Source of the DNA: Streptomyces sp. ISL-94
GTDB lineage: Bacteria > Actinomycetota > Actinomycetes > Streptomycetales > Streptomycetaceae
Assembly: GCF_018614075.1 (NCBI RefSeq)
Contig: NZ_JAGGOZ010000069.1
Span: forward strand, 1 to 64,000
Reading direction: 5' to 3'
DNA length: 64,000 bases
Shown: positions 24,974-34,168 of the stretch, one piece after another
Layout of the letters: each line of letters opens with the position of its first letter
How positions within the stretch are numbered: the first letter of the stretch is position 1
Position numbers and translations under genes: made by a program
Notes under the pieces: model-generated
What the model was told of the DNA's origin: nothing
The model's input: the letters and a program-made list of their open reading frames with translations, nothing else
Databases searched by the model: none

Positions 24974-25915
24974 TCACGCGCCGGACCTGGAGACCGGCCC
25001 GGACTCGTCGGCCAGCATCGAGTCGCGCAGATGGCCGAGAAGCCGGGTGAGCAGCCGGGAGACCTGCATCTGCGAGATGCCGAGCGCGTCCCCGATCTGG
25101 GCTTGCGTCAGCTCCTCACCGAACCGCATCTGGAGCATGCGGCGCTCGCGGTCGGTGAGCTGCTCCAGCAGCGGCGCCAGGGTCTGGATGTCCTCGACCA
25201 GCTCCATGGCCGGCTCCTCCTCGCCCATGACGTCGGCGAGGGTGTGGGTCTCGGTGGAGCCGCCGCCGTAGTCGGCGTGCGCGGTGGGCGGGGCGTCCAG
25301 GGAGCCGCTGGTGTGGCCGTTCGCCGCGACGAGACCCTCTATGACCTCCTCCTCCGAGAGATCGAGGTGGTCGGCGAGGTCCGCGACGGTGGGCGAGCGG
25401 TCGAGTGTGACGGTCAGCACTTCCTTGGCCTTCGCTATGTCGATGCGCAGCTCCTGGAGCCGACGCGGGACACGGACGGCCCAGGTGGTGTCGCGGAAGT
25501 GCCGCTTGATCTCGCCTGTGATGTACGGCATGGCGAGCGTGGAGAACTCGTTCTCACGGGTCGGGTCGAAGCGGTCGATGGCCTTGATGAGGCCGATGGT
25601 GCCGACCTGGACGATGTCCTCGATGTCAGCGCCGTCGCCGCGGTTGCGGAAGCGGCGCACTGCGTACTGGACGAGTGAGGCGTTCATCTCAATGAGGGTG
25701 TTGCGGACGTACTGGTACTCCGGGGTGCCCTCGGTCAGTTCGCGCAGCCGCCGGAAGAAGGCCTTCGAGAGCTCCCTCGCGTCCGCGGGGGCCACCTCCC
25801 GGGGCTCCTCGATCCGGGGCAGGCCCGCGATGCGGGCGGCTTCGGAGGCGCGGCGGGGCTGGGGGACCGGGGTGCGGGTGGCGGCGGTACGGGAGGACGG
25901 GGCAGGGACCGGCAT
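24974..25915 (-). CDS. RNA polymerase sigma factor, SigB/SigF/SigG family
   Basis: A 313-residue alternative sigma-70 factor. After a disordered N-terminus it has region 2 (NASLVQYAVRRFRNRGDG, DIVQVGTIGLIKAIDRFD, NEFSTLAMPYITGEIKRHFR), region 3 (VPRRLQELRIDIAKAK) and region 4 (LTDRERRMLQMRFGEELTQA, ISQMQVSRLLTRLLGHL). These are hallmarks of the stress and differentiation sigma factors controlled by anti-sigma kinases. ATG 25915 is preceded by AAGGAG; a TTG at 25999 is possible but lacks a ribosome site. No anti-sigma or antagonist gene adjoins it, so regulation must come from elsewhere. Confidence 0.93.
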   Translation of the reverse strand: MPVPAPSSRTAATRTPVPQPRRASEAARIAGLPRIEEPREVAPADARELSKAFFRRLRELTEGTPEYQYVRNTLIEMNASLVQYAVRRFRNRGDGADIEDIVQVGTIGLIKAIDRFDPTRENEFSTLAMPYITGEIKRHFRDTTWAVRVPRRLQELRIDIAKAKEVLTVTLDRSPTVADLADHLDLSEEEVIEGLVAANGHTSGSLDAPPTAHADYGGGSTETHTLADVMGEEEPAMELVEDIQTLAPLLEQLTDRERRMLQMRFGEELTQAQIGDALGISQMQVSRLLTRLLGHLRDSMLADESGPVSRSGA

Positions 25916-26053
25916 GGGGGTTCGCTCCTTGGGCTGGTCGGCTTGCGGCGCGGGACCTTGACTGCCGTAGATGGTGGCCCTGTTCTTCTCGTACGTCAAG
26001 AATTACCGGAAATTCTTTTCACGTCTTGCGTCACGTGAATCGTGTATCGCATC

Positions 26054-26596
26054 ATGACCGGCATGGGGAGCATGCCGCAGCGTCAGAACTGGACATTCCT
26101 GACTAATCACGCCCGCGTCCTGGTGACCATCGCCCGGGACCCGGCCGTACGGCTCAGGGATGTGGCCGCGGTGTGCGGCCTGACCGAACGCACCGTGCAG
26201 ACGATCGTCACCGACCTGGAGGCGGACGGGTACCTGCGGCGTGTCCGCGACGGCCGGCGCAACCGGTACGAGATCTCTCCGGGAGCCGTCTTCCGTCACC
26301 CGGCCGAGGCGGGCGTCCAAGTGGCCGGACTGCTGGCCCTCCTGACCGGCGCCTCCGCGGCTCCGGACGCGTCGGCCCGGGAATTCGCCGCGACCCCGAG
26401 CCCACCGGCCCGGGATTACGCCGCGGCCCCGGGCGCGCCGGTCCGGGAATACGCCGCGACCCCGGGCACGGCGGCCCGGGAATACGCCGCGGCCCCGGGC
26501 ACGCCGGTCCGGGACCTCGCCGCGACCCCCGGAGCGCCGGTCCGGGACAGGGCCGCGACCCCCGGAGCGCCGGTCCGGGATCTCGCCGTGGACTGA
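26054..26596 (+). CDS. Winged-helix DNA-binding protein with a repetitive C-terminal tail
   Basis: The first ~95 residues form a MarR-like winged helix (NWTFLTNHARVLVTIARDP, LRDVAAVCGLTERTVQTIVT, LEADGYLRRVRDGRRNRYEI) typical of a short Streptomyces regulator family. From residue ~108 to the end there are about seven 11-residue repeats of the type REYAATPGxP(V/A), coded by a 33-bp DNA repeat. Such a tail is absent from the usual ~110-residue members. The start is uncertain: ATG 26054, 26063 and 26072 are all in frame and none has a strong ribosome site. It is divergent from the sigma factor gene. The tail meets a peptidase remnant at 26597. Confidence 0.75.
   Translation: MTGMGSMPQRQNWTFLTNHARVLVTIARDPAVRLRDVAAVCGLTERTVQTIVTDLEADGYLRRVRDGRRNRYEISPGAVFRHPAEAGVQVAGLLALLTGASAAPDASAREFAATPSPPARDYAAAPGAPVREYAATPGTAAREYAAAPGTPVRDLAATPGAPVRDRAATPGAPVRDLAVD
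26375..26590. repeat. 33-bp tandem repeat coding 11-residue units
   Basis: Six to seven imperfect 33-bp units share the core CCGGTCCGGGA and CGCCGCGACCCC. All are in frame with the winged-helix gene, giving Arg-(Asp/Glu)-Tyr/Leu-Ala-Ala-Thr-Pro-Gly-type repeats. The later units are more alike than the early ones, which suggests ongoing slippage or unequal exchange. Confidence 0.85.
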
Positions 26597-26795
26597 GAGC
26601 GCCCTCACCACCTACGCCTCCACCGGTTCGGTCATCAATCCCGGCCCCGGCACCGCCAACCGGCTCCTCTACGCGGGCGGTTCCGCGCAGCGGCCGCCCG
26701 GGAAGCGGTTCGCGCACACCAGGGACTACCCGGTGGCCGACCTGGCGACCGTCGACTCCCCCGTGACCGTGAACTCATGGGCGCTGCGCTTCTGA
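26597..26795 (+). pseudogene. Remnant of a secreted subtilisin-like peptidase with P-domain
   Basis: Directly after the winged-helix stop, one frame reads TTYASTGSVINPGPGTANRLLYAGG, like the end of an S8 protease domain, then RFAHTRDYPVADLATVDSP, like the first strands of a proprotein-convertase P-domain, and then only NSWALRF before TGA at 26793-26795. P-domains normally have ~60 more residues between these parts, so the fragment lacks its protease core and most of the P-domain. It has no start codon or signal peptide. It overlaps the end of the GntR gene on the other strand. Confidence 0.5.
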
Positions 26796-27593
26796 GCCCT
26801 TCACGGAGTACGAGCGCTCCGGGTCACGGTGGAAGGTCAGCCGGTCCCAGGTGGGGAAGGCCAGGTCGGTGACGGCCAGCAGCCGGCCGGAGCCGTCGTA
26901 CAGGGTGCGGCGCACGGTCAGGCCGCAGGCCCGGGAGGCGGCGGTGGGCGGATGGGTGGTGCGGGTCATCGTGAGGGTCTCGGTGACCCGCCCCTCCCCT
27001 GCCGCGCGGTCGAGCCAGCGGTGCAGCGGCCCCGGGTCCTCGTCGCGGACCGCGGCCGGCCGGTCGCGGTAGCGGGCCAGTTCGGGGCTGCCCGCGACGG
27101 CGCCCGGGCTCAGGTACGTGACGGCGTGCGTGAGGGTTTCGCCCGCCGGGCCGTGCTCGCGGCGGTGGTGGACCAGGGTGCGGTCCCCGCCGCTCATGCC
27201 GAGCAGTGCGGCGAGCGAGGGCGGCACGGTGACGCGCGTGAGCCAGCTCTGGGCGAGGACGGCGGGGGGAACGGGGGTGGGGGCGGCGATGGGCGCGGGT
27301 GCCTGTACGGCGACCGCGACGGCGACGCCCTCGCCGCGCGTGGCACCCGGGGCCCCGGCGGCGGGGCGGGTGCCGCGGCGGCCCGTGACGATGAGGCCGT
27401 CCTCGCGCAACTGCTGGAGCGCGGCCCTGATGGTCTGCCGGTTGACCTGGTAGCGGGCGGCCAGGCTGCGTTCGGAGGGCAGTGTGCCGCCGGGGGTGTG
27501 CGCGGCGCGGTCGAGCTCGTGCCGCAGCGCTGCGGCGATCCGCTGGTACTTGGGCATGGCGGCCGGGCCGCCGCCCCGCGAAGGGGAGGGCAT
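26775..27593 (-). CDS. GntR-family (HutC/UTRA-type) transcriptional regulator
   Basis: A 272-residue regulator. Residues ~13-80 form the GntR winged helix (YQRIAAALRHELD, LPSERSLAARYQVNRQTIRA, LREDGLIV). Residues ~105-265 form a UTRA ligand-binding domain (PPSLAALLGMSGGDRTLVHHR, LTHAVTYLSPGAV, ETLTMTRTTHPPTAASRACG). UTRA domains usually sense sugars, sugar phosphates or histidine-pathway compounds. ATG 27593 is preceded by AGGAGAAG. A DasR-like site lies about 60 bp upstream, consistent with autoregulation. Its target is not obvious, since both neighbours end towards or away from it. Confidence 0.9.
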   Translation of the reverse strand: MPSPSRGGGPAAMPKYQRIAAALRHELDRAAHTPGGTLPSERSLAARYQVNRQTIRAALQQLREDGLIVTGRRGTRPAAGAPGATRGEGVAVAVAVQAPAPIAAPTPVPPAVLAQSWLTRVTVPPSLAALLGMSGGDRTLVHHRREHGPAGETLTHAVTYLSPGAVAGSPELARYRDRPAAVRDEDPGPLHRWLDRAAGEGRVTETLTMTRTTHPPTAASRACGLTVRRTLYDGSGRLLAVTDLAFPTWDRLTFHRDPERSYSVKGSEAQRP

Positions 27594-27649
27594 GGCTTCT
27601 CCTCTGACGGGTGGTCAAGGACTGCGCGGTCTGCCCGAACAACCTAGCA

Positions 27650-27665
27650 TTGGTCTATACCTTTA
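27650..27665. promoter_or_regulatory. GntR/DasR-like operator
   Basis: TGGTCTATACCT at 27651-27662 matches the HutC/DasR-type palindrome TGGTCTAGACCA at 10 of 12 positions and lies in the promoter region of the GntR/UTRA gene. It could also be reached by the global regulator DasR if the host has one. The assignment is by consensus resemblance only. Confidence 0.5.
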
Positions 27666-27708
27666 GGTGAGAGGAGTCGGGGACCTGCGGCCATCTTGGC
27701 CGGTTTCC

Positions 27709-29421
27709 CTACCCCCGCAGCGGGTTCGGCAGCGGCAGGTAGCGGGCGTCCGCGCCGTCCGCCCCGGTCCACCGCAGGAGCAGGTTGGTCTTGGCCGGCA
27801 GGGCCGGAGCGGCGAGGAGCTCCGCGATCTCGGGCAGCCCGTACGCGGCGTCGTAGCGCAGGAACTCCTCCCGTACGGCCGGCCACACGAACGGCGAGAT
27901 GTCCGGATGCCGCTCGGCCAGCGCCCCCGCGATCTCCGCCAGGTGGTTGACCACCAGGCAGTAGACCAGCCGCTGCCAGGCCGCCGGGCGGTCCAGGTCG
28001 GGCACGAGCTTGACCCCCTCCGCGTCGCGGAACAGCGCCTGCGCCGGCAGGCCGGCCGCGTCGACGGCGACCAGGGTGTTCTGGAGGTGGGCCTCCAGAA
28101 CGATGCCGTGCCGGGCGAACAGCTCCAGCACCGGCGGCACCACCAGGCGCAGGTACGCCCGCCACCAGGCGGCCGGGTCGGCGGTGCTCGCCAGCGGGCT
28201 CCCGGCGTAGCCCTCGGCGAGCGCGGCGGCCAGCAGCGGGGTGGACCCGGGCGCGGCGTGGGCGTGCAGGCCGTCGCGGACCAGGACGGCGAGTTCCTCG
28301 AAGGCGAAACCGGCCGTGCGGTAGCCGCGGTCGGCGAGCCAGGCGGCGTCCGCCGCGTCCGGGCCGGTCCGGCGCAGCGCGCCGAAGCCCGCCTCGACCG
28401 CCGCGTCGGTGCGACGCAGCTTCAGCAGGTCGTGCCGCCACAGCCGGCGCACGTCGTTGGTGATCCGGACGTCGAGGCTGAACTTCACGAACAGGTCGGC
28501 GCCCGGCCGCGGCACGTACAGCGTGCGGATCGAGGCGGTCGGCCAGGCCGGCAGGCGGCTCTCCCCCAGCCGCAGCAGCCGCCCGTCGGCGAAGGCCTCG
28601 CGCACCGGCGACCGGGAGCCGACCAGGTCGAGCTGCCAGGGGTGGGCGGGCAGCAGCCGGTAGCCGGCGGGCGGGCGCGGCCCGTCCAGGGCGTCCACGA
28701 GCGAGTCGACGGCGTCGGCGGCGGCCGGGCCGCCCTCCTCGGCGACCTGGTCCTCGCGGAGCCCCAGGAAGACCAGCGGGAAACGGGCGTGGGCCTCGGG
28801 TGCGTACGGCAGCCAGCTCCCGGCCGGGCCCCCGCCCCGCGCTTTGGGGGCCGGGTGGTGCGGGTGGCCCATGACCAGGGACTGCTCGGAGAGCAGATAC
28901 GGGTCCGCCGGGGGCTCGGCGACCGCGCGGGCGGCCAGCAGCGCGGCGATGGCGTTGCGGCTGTCGTCGATCTCGACCGGGAGTTCGTCGTTCGGGATGC
29001 CGGTGTACCGGAGCAGCTCTCCTGCGGTCAGTTTGACCAGTTCGGTGTGGCCGAGCGGCTGCCAGCCGTCCGCCGTGCACAGTTCGGGGCGTACGGGCCG
29101 GCGGCCGCCGTGCACCCGGAGCAGCCGCCCGCTCCCGCGCAGCCGGTGGACGGCCGCGCCGGGCCCGCCGGACGCCCCGGCGGACTCGGAGGTCCCGGCC
29201 GACTCGGAGGTCCCGGCCGACTCGGAGGTCCCGGCCGACTCGGAGGTCCCGGCCGACTCGGAGGTCCCGGCCGACTCGGAGGTCCCGGCCGACTCGGAGG
29301 CCTGGGCCGACTCGGCCGGCCCTACGGGCTCCGCGGCCTCGCGGAGCAGGCAGTTCAGGAGCGGCGTGGCGGCGTACGCGTCGGCGGCGGCGTTGAGATC
29401 CACTGGTTCCATTCGGTCCAT
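27709..29421 (-). CDS. IucA/IucC-family NIS siderophore synthetase with repeat insertion
   Basis: A 570-residue ATP-dependent carboxylate-amine ligase of the NRPS-independent siderophore family. Typical motifs are visible: GHPHHPAPKARGG (ATP-binding H-P-x-H-P-x-x-K), LPAHPWQLD, PTASIRTLYVP, KFSLDVRITNDVRRL and VLEAHLQNTLVAVD. Residues ~38-80 contain six (SESAGT)-type repeats coded by an 18-bp DNA repeat, inserted ahead of the first conserved strand and absent from normal family members. Starts at ATG 29421 or 29412 are both weak. It is divergent from a second IucA/IucC gene, so the two likely act on one siderophore or carboxylate-derived metabolite. The substrates cannot be read from sequence. 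Confidence 0.9.
   Translation of the reverse strand: MDRMEPVDLNAAADAYAATPLLNCLLREAAEPVGPAESAQASESAGTSESAGTSESAGTSESAGTSESAGTSESAGTSESAGASGGPGAAVHRLRGSGRLLRVHGGRRPVRPELCTADGWQPLGHTELVKLTAGELLRYTGIPNDELPVEIDDSRNAIAALLAARAVAEPPADPYLLSEQSLVMGHPHHPAPKARGGGPAGSWLPYAPEAHARFPLVFLGLREDQVAEEGGPAAADAVDSLVDALDGPRPPAGYRLLPAHPWQLDLVGSRSPVREAFADGRLLRLGESRLPAWPTASIRTLYVPRPGADLFVKFSLDVRITNDVRRLWRHDLLKLRRTDAAVEAGFGALRRTGPDAADAAWLADRGYRTAGFAFEELAVLVRDGLHAHAAPGSTPLLAAALAEGYAGSPLASTADPAAWWRAYLRLVVPPVLELFARHGIVLEAHLQNTLVAVDAAGLPAQALFRDAEGVKLVPDLDRPAAWQRLVYCLVVNHLAEIAGALAERHPDISPFVWPAVREEFLRYDAAYGLPEIAELLAAPALPAKTNLLLRWTGADGADARYLPLPNPLRG
29183..29308. repeat. 18-bp tandem repeat (GACTCGGAGGTCCCGGCC)n
   Basis: Six perfect copies in tandem (29183-29290) and a seventh, degenerate copy (29291-29308) lie inside the IucA/IucC gene. 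On the coding strand they give Ser-Glu-Ser-Ala-Gly-Thr repeats. Perfect identity of copies points to recent expansion. Confidence 0.95.
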
Positions 29422-29528
29422 CCGGCGCCGGAGGATCGCGGGACGCGCCCACCGGCCGTGATCTTCAGTATCCGCGATGATGGCGTGACCACGCTGTGAT
29501 GCGACAACCCGACGTGCGGAGCCCCAGC

Positions 29529-31043
29529 ATGCATCTTCCCGCCTCCCCGGCCGAGGAGGCCGTCGCCGCCGGGCTGGACGCGGTACGCCCCGCGCTCGGG
29601 CCCTCGTACGAGGCCGCGCTGCCCGGCGCCCGCGCCGCCGTGCTGACCCGGCTGTGGCGGGCGCTCGCCTTCGAACCGCTGCCGTGGGTGGTGGGCCGGG
29701 AGCGGGGGCCGGGCGGCCTGGCGCTGCGGCTCGCCGGGGGCGGCCGGCTGGAGGGACCGCCGCCGGATCCGTACGCGACCGAGCCGTACGTGGACGAGCT
29801 GCTGCTCGACGGCCGGCCCCACCGGCAGGCCGCACGGCTGGTGGCGGCGCTGGGGGTGCCGCACGGGGAGGAGTTCACCGCCGAGCTGGACGGCAGCACC
29901 GCCTCCCTGGCCCTGTCCCGGGCCGGCCAGCCGCCCGCCGGGCGGGACGGCGCCCCGCGGAGCACCTGGGAGTGGGAGCAGCGGGTGGTCGACGGGCATC
30001 CGTACCACCCCAACTGCCGCTCCCGGCCCGGCTTCTCGGTGGCCGAGCAGCTGGCGTACGCACCCGAGCACCGGCCGGTGGTGGAGCTCGGGCTGGTCGC
30101 CGTACGGGCCGAGGAGTGCCTGGTCACCGACGGCTGGCCGGCGGAGCTCCGGGACGGGGGGCGGATCCTGGTCCCGGTGCATCCGTGGCAGGCCGCGCAC
30201 GCGCTGAAGCACGAGCGGGTGCGCGGCTCCTTCGCGGCGCACCCGCTGATGGCCCTGCGCACGCTCGCGCCGGCGGCGGGCGGGGCGCACGTCAAGACGG
30301 CTCTGAGCACCCGGCTGACCTCCTCCGTCCGGGACATCTCCGTCTACTCCATCGAGACGGCGGCGGCCGTGTCCGCCTTCGCCCAGAGCCTGTCCGAGCG
30401 GCTCGACGGCCGTCTGCACGTCACGCGCACCCTGGGCGCGGCGACCGCGCACAGCCCGGACCTCGCGGCCGTGCTGCGCGAGCCGCCGGAGGTGTTCGCG
30501 GACGCCGCCGCCGGTGAGCGGGTGCTCCCGGTGGGGGCGCTGGGCGCCTTCCCGCCGGCGCGTTCGGCGGCCTGGCGGGCCGAGTTCGCCCGGCTGGCGC
30601 TGGAGGTGTGCCTGCGGGTGCTGGAGCTCGGGGTGGCCCTGGAGGCCCACGGCCAGAACCTCCTCCTCGTCCTCTCCGCCACCGACGCCCCGGTCCGGCT
30701 GGTCTACCGCGATCTCGCCGACATCCGGATCAGCCCGGCGCGGCTGGTCCGGCACGGCCTGCCGGTGCCGCCGCTGTCCGGCCGGCTGGTCACCGATGAC
30801 GTGACCGTCCTGCGGCGCAAGCTGTTCGGGTCCCTGCTGACGGGAGCGCTCGGCGCCACGGCCGGCTCGGCGGCCGCCTTCGCCGAGGCCCTGTCCGAGG
30901 CCGCCGGACTGCCGCCCACCGCCGACACCGAGGCGCTGCTGACGGATCCGCTGCCCACCAAGGCGCTCACGCTGATGCGGCTGAGCCCCGGGATCCAGGG
31001 CGACCAGTGGGCGGAGCTGCCCCATCCGGCGGCCGGGGGGTGA
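29529..31043 (+). CDS. IucA/IucC-family NIS siderophore synthetase
   Basis: A 504-residue partner of the divergent gene. Motifs include GHPYHPNCRSRPGF (ATP-binding), VPVHPWQAAHAL, KTALSTRLTSSVRDISVYS, LEAHGQNLLLVL and LVYRDLADIRIS. The C-terminal FhuF-like iron-reductase domain seen in some members is absent. ATG 29529 (MHLPASPAEEA) has GGAG at a good distance; ATG 29499 is an alternative. Thirty-three bases downstream a SAM-dependent methyltransferase gene follows on the same strand, so methylation of the product is possible. No classical iron box (TTAGGTTAGGCTAACC-type) was found in the 107-bp divergent region. Confidence 0.9.
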   Translation: MHLPASPAEEAVAAGLDAVRPALGPSYEAALPGARAAVLTRLWRALAFEPLPWVVGRERGPGGLALRLAGGGRLEGPPPDPYATEPYVDELLLDGRPHRQAARLVAALGVPHGEEFTAELDGSTASLALSRAGQPPAGRDGAPRSTWEWEQRVVDGHPYHPNCRSRPGFSVAEQLAYAPEHRPVVELGLVAVRAEECLVTDGWPAELRDGGRILVPVHPWQAAHALKHERVRGSFAAHPLMALRTLAPAAGGAHVKTALSTRLTSSVRDISVYSIETAAAVSAFAQSLSERLDGRLHVTRTLGAATAHSPDLAAVLREPPEVFADAAAGERVLPVGALGAFPPARSAAWRAEFARLALEVCLRVLELGVALEAHGQNLLLVLSATDAPVRLVYRDLADIRISPARLVRHGLPVPPLSGRLVTDDVTVLRRKLFGSLLTGALGATAGSAAAFAEALSEAAGLPPTADTEALLTDPLPTKALTLMRLSPGIQGDQWAELPHPAAGG

Positions 31044-31076
31044 GACTCGGCGCCGGTCGGGCTACTGTCCAGGGGC

Positions 31077-31760
31077 ATGACAGAGACCTCGTACCTGAGT
31101 TCCGTACGGACGTCCTATGACACCGTCGCCGTCGACTACGCCCGGCTGCTCATCGGGGAGTTGGAACGCAAGCCGCTCGAACGGGCCATGCTGGCAGCGT
31201 TCGCGGAGTGTGTGCGCGGCAGCGGCGAGGGCGGCGGCGCGGGCCGCGCGGTGGCGGATCTCGGCTGCGGTCCGGGCCGCGTGACGGCGCATCTGGACGG
31301 CCTGGGCGTGCGGGCCTTCGGCGTCGACCTCTCCCCGGCGATGGTGGCGGTGGCCCGCCGGACCTATCCGGGGCTGCGGTTCGAGGTGGGTTCGATGGCC
31401 GCGCTCGACATCGCGGACGAGGTCCTGGGCGGGGTGCTGGCCTGGTACTCCACGGTGCACACCCCGCTCCCGGAACTCCCGCTGCTGTTCGCGGAGTTCG
31501 CCCGCGTTCTGACGCCGGGCGGCTACGTACTGATCGCCTTCAAGGCGGGCGACGAACGCATCCGCCTGGAGCACGCGTACGGCCACCCGGTCGCCCTCGA
31601 CGTGTACTGGACACCCCCGGACCGTATGGCCGCCCTCCTGACGGACGCAGGCCTGACGGAGGTGGCGCGCCTGATCCGCGAACCGGACGCCCCCGAACGC
31701 TGCCCCCAGGGTTTCCTGCTGGCCCGCAAGGCGCCGGAGGGCGATGTCAGTGGCCCGTGA
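31077..31760 (+). CDS. Class I SAM-dependent methyltransferase
   Basis: A 227-residue methyltransferase. SAM motif I is VADLGCGPGRVTAHL, motif II is GVDLSP, the post-motif acidic region is VGSMAALD and motif III is LTPGGYVLIAFK. There is no membrane segment. It starts 33 bp after the second NIS synthetase on the same strand, so co-transcription is likely. The acceptor is unknown; a siderophore intermediate is the obvious candidate from context. Confidence 0.88.
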   Translation: MTETSYLSSVRTSYDTVAVDYARLLIGELERKPLERAMLAAFAECVRGSGEGGGAGRAVADLGCGPGRVTAHLDGLGVRAFGVDLSPAMVAVARRTYPGLRFEVGSMAALDIADEVLGGVLAWYSTVHTPLPELPLLFAEFARVLTPGGYVLIAFKAGDERIRLEHAYGHPVALDVYWTPPDRMAALLTDAGLTEVARLIREPDAPERCPQGFLLARKAPEGDVSGP

Positions 31761-31804
31761 GACAGTCGGACTGCCGACCGGCCCGCGCCCCCGCCCTGTC
31801 GCGC

Positions 31805-32992
<1,188 letters not shown>

Positions 32993-33138
32993 GGGGGAAG
33001 GGTACGACCGCCACCCCTGGGACCGGACCGGATATATGACCAGCCGAATCGTTCCGCCTGTGCGCCGTCCGGGGGGCAAGCCGCGGTGTGTGGGCCCGCC
33101 TTCACCGCGATCGGCCCCGGCGGTGGCAGGAAGGAGGT

Positions 33139-33927
33139 ATGAGTCTCCATCGCCGCCGGGTCCTGGGAGCCGCGGCCGCGGCCCTCGTCTCCTGCCTCGG
33201 GGCGGCGGCGGCCCGGGGCCCGGACTACGGCGCACTCGCCCGCGCGATCGACGGGCGGGTGGTCCTCCCGGGCGACCGGGACTACCCCGAGGCCCGGCAG
33301 CTGTTCCAGCCCCGGTACGACTCCGTGGCTCCGGGGGCGGTGGCCTACCCCGCGCACGCCGGTGACGTGGCCGTCTGCCTGGACTTCGCCCGCCGCTCCG
33401 CCGTGCCCGTGGTCCCGCGGGGCGGCGGCCACAGCTACGCCGGGTGGTCCACCTGCGCCGCCGGCCTGGTCGTCGACGCCGGCGCCATGGCCGGCGTCGC
33501 GGTCGAGGGGGACGGCGTACGGATCGGGGCGGGGGCCCGGCTCGGGGAGGTGAACTCCGCCCTCGCCGGGCGGGGGCTCGCCGTCCCGACCGGCCTGTGC
33601 CCCTCCGTCGGCATCGCCGGACTCACCCTGGGCGGCGGTCTGGGCATGGCCTCGCGGGCGTACGGAACCACCTCCGACCGGCTCACCGGCGCCCGGGTGG
33701 TCACCCCCGACGGGTCCGTCCGCGAGGTGTCCGCCGACCGCGATCCGGAGCTGTACTGGGCCCTGCGCGGCGGCGGGGGGCGGCAACTTCGGGGTGGTCA
33801 CCGAACTCCGCTTCCTCACCCACCCGGCGGGCGACTGCGCCTTCGCCGAACTCCGCTGGCCCGACGCCGACTCGGCGGCGGTGCTGGGCGGCTGGCAGCG
33901 CTGGCTGTCCGCACTGCCGGACCCGTT
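33139..33927 (+). pseudogene. FAD-dependent oxidoreductase (BBE type), 5' part, interrupted by the element
   Basis: The N-terminal half of a secreted flavoprotein of the berberine-bridge-enzyme type. RRRVLGAAAAALVSC is a Tat-like signal. The FAD-binding PCMH domain follows (VVPRGGGHSYAGWS, GARLGEVNSAL, GLCPSVGIAGLTLGGGLG). At 33775-33780 a run of six G shifts the frame; with five G the frame would continue as GNFGVVTELRFLTHPAGD. Homology then runs to PDPF at 33927, where the integrative element begins. ATG 33139 is only 1 base from AAGGAGG, so initiation may have been poor. The remaining C-terminal half is at 47285-48018. Confidence 0.88.
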
Positions 33928-34032
33928 TATCCCCGCACTGATCGTGTCCCCCGCTGGTCATGTCCCACAGCGGGCCCGTCGACACAGCCCCCGATGTCGC
34001 GTACGGAACGGGTCACGGTGTCGCATTCGACG
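33921..34032. other. Left attachment end of the element
   Basis: Contains the core ACCCGTT (33921-33927), the terminal inverted repeat ATCCCCGCACT (33929-33939), an inverted copy of the core, AACGGGT, at 34007-34013, and the inner arm TGTCGCATTCGACG (34019-34032). All but the inverted core have counterparts at the right end, consistent with recombinase-binding sites. The following ~135 bp up to the first gene hold nothing else I recognise. Confidence 0.75.
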
Positions 34033-34168
34033 CCACCGAACAGTACAGCAAAGTGGTCAGCATCACACCCAAGAGTGAACGGCCCGACCCCGAGACCGAA
34101 GCCGGACAGTGCTGCGCCCCACTCCCGGTGGCGCTGGGGTGGGGCGCGTGTGTGCGCCGGAGCGGTGA

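Noticed and set aside
29422..29528. Iron-box (IdeR/DmdR-type) operator between the two NIS synthetase genes
   Set aside because: No sequence close to the 19-bp consensus palindrome was found on inspection of the divergent region.
33139..33927. The FAD-dependent gene as a functional cargo gene of the element
   Set aside because: Its coding sequence is cut exactly at the core site and its C-terminal half lies outside the opposite end, so it is the target, not cargo.
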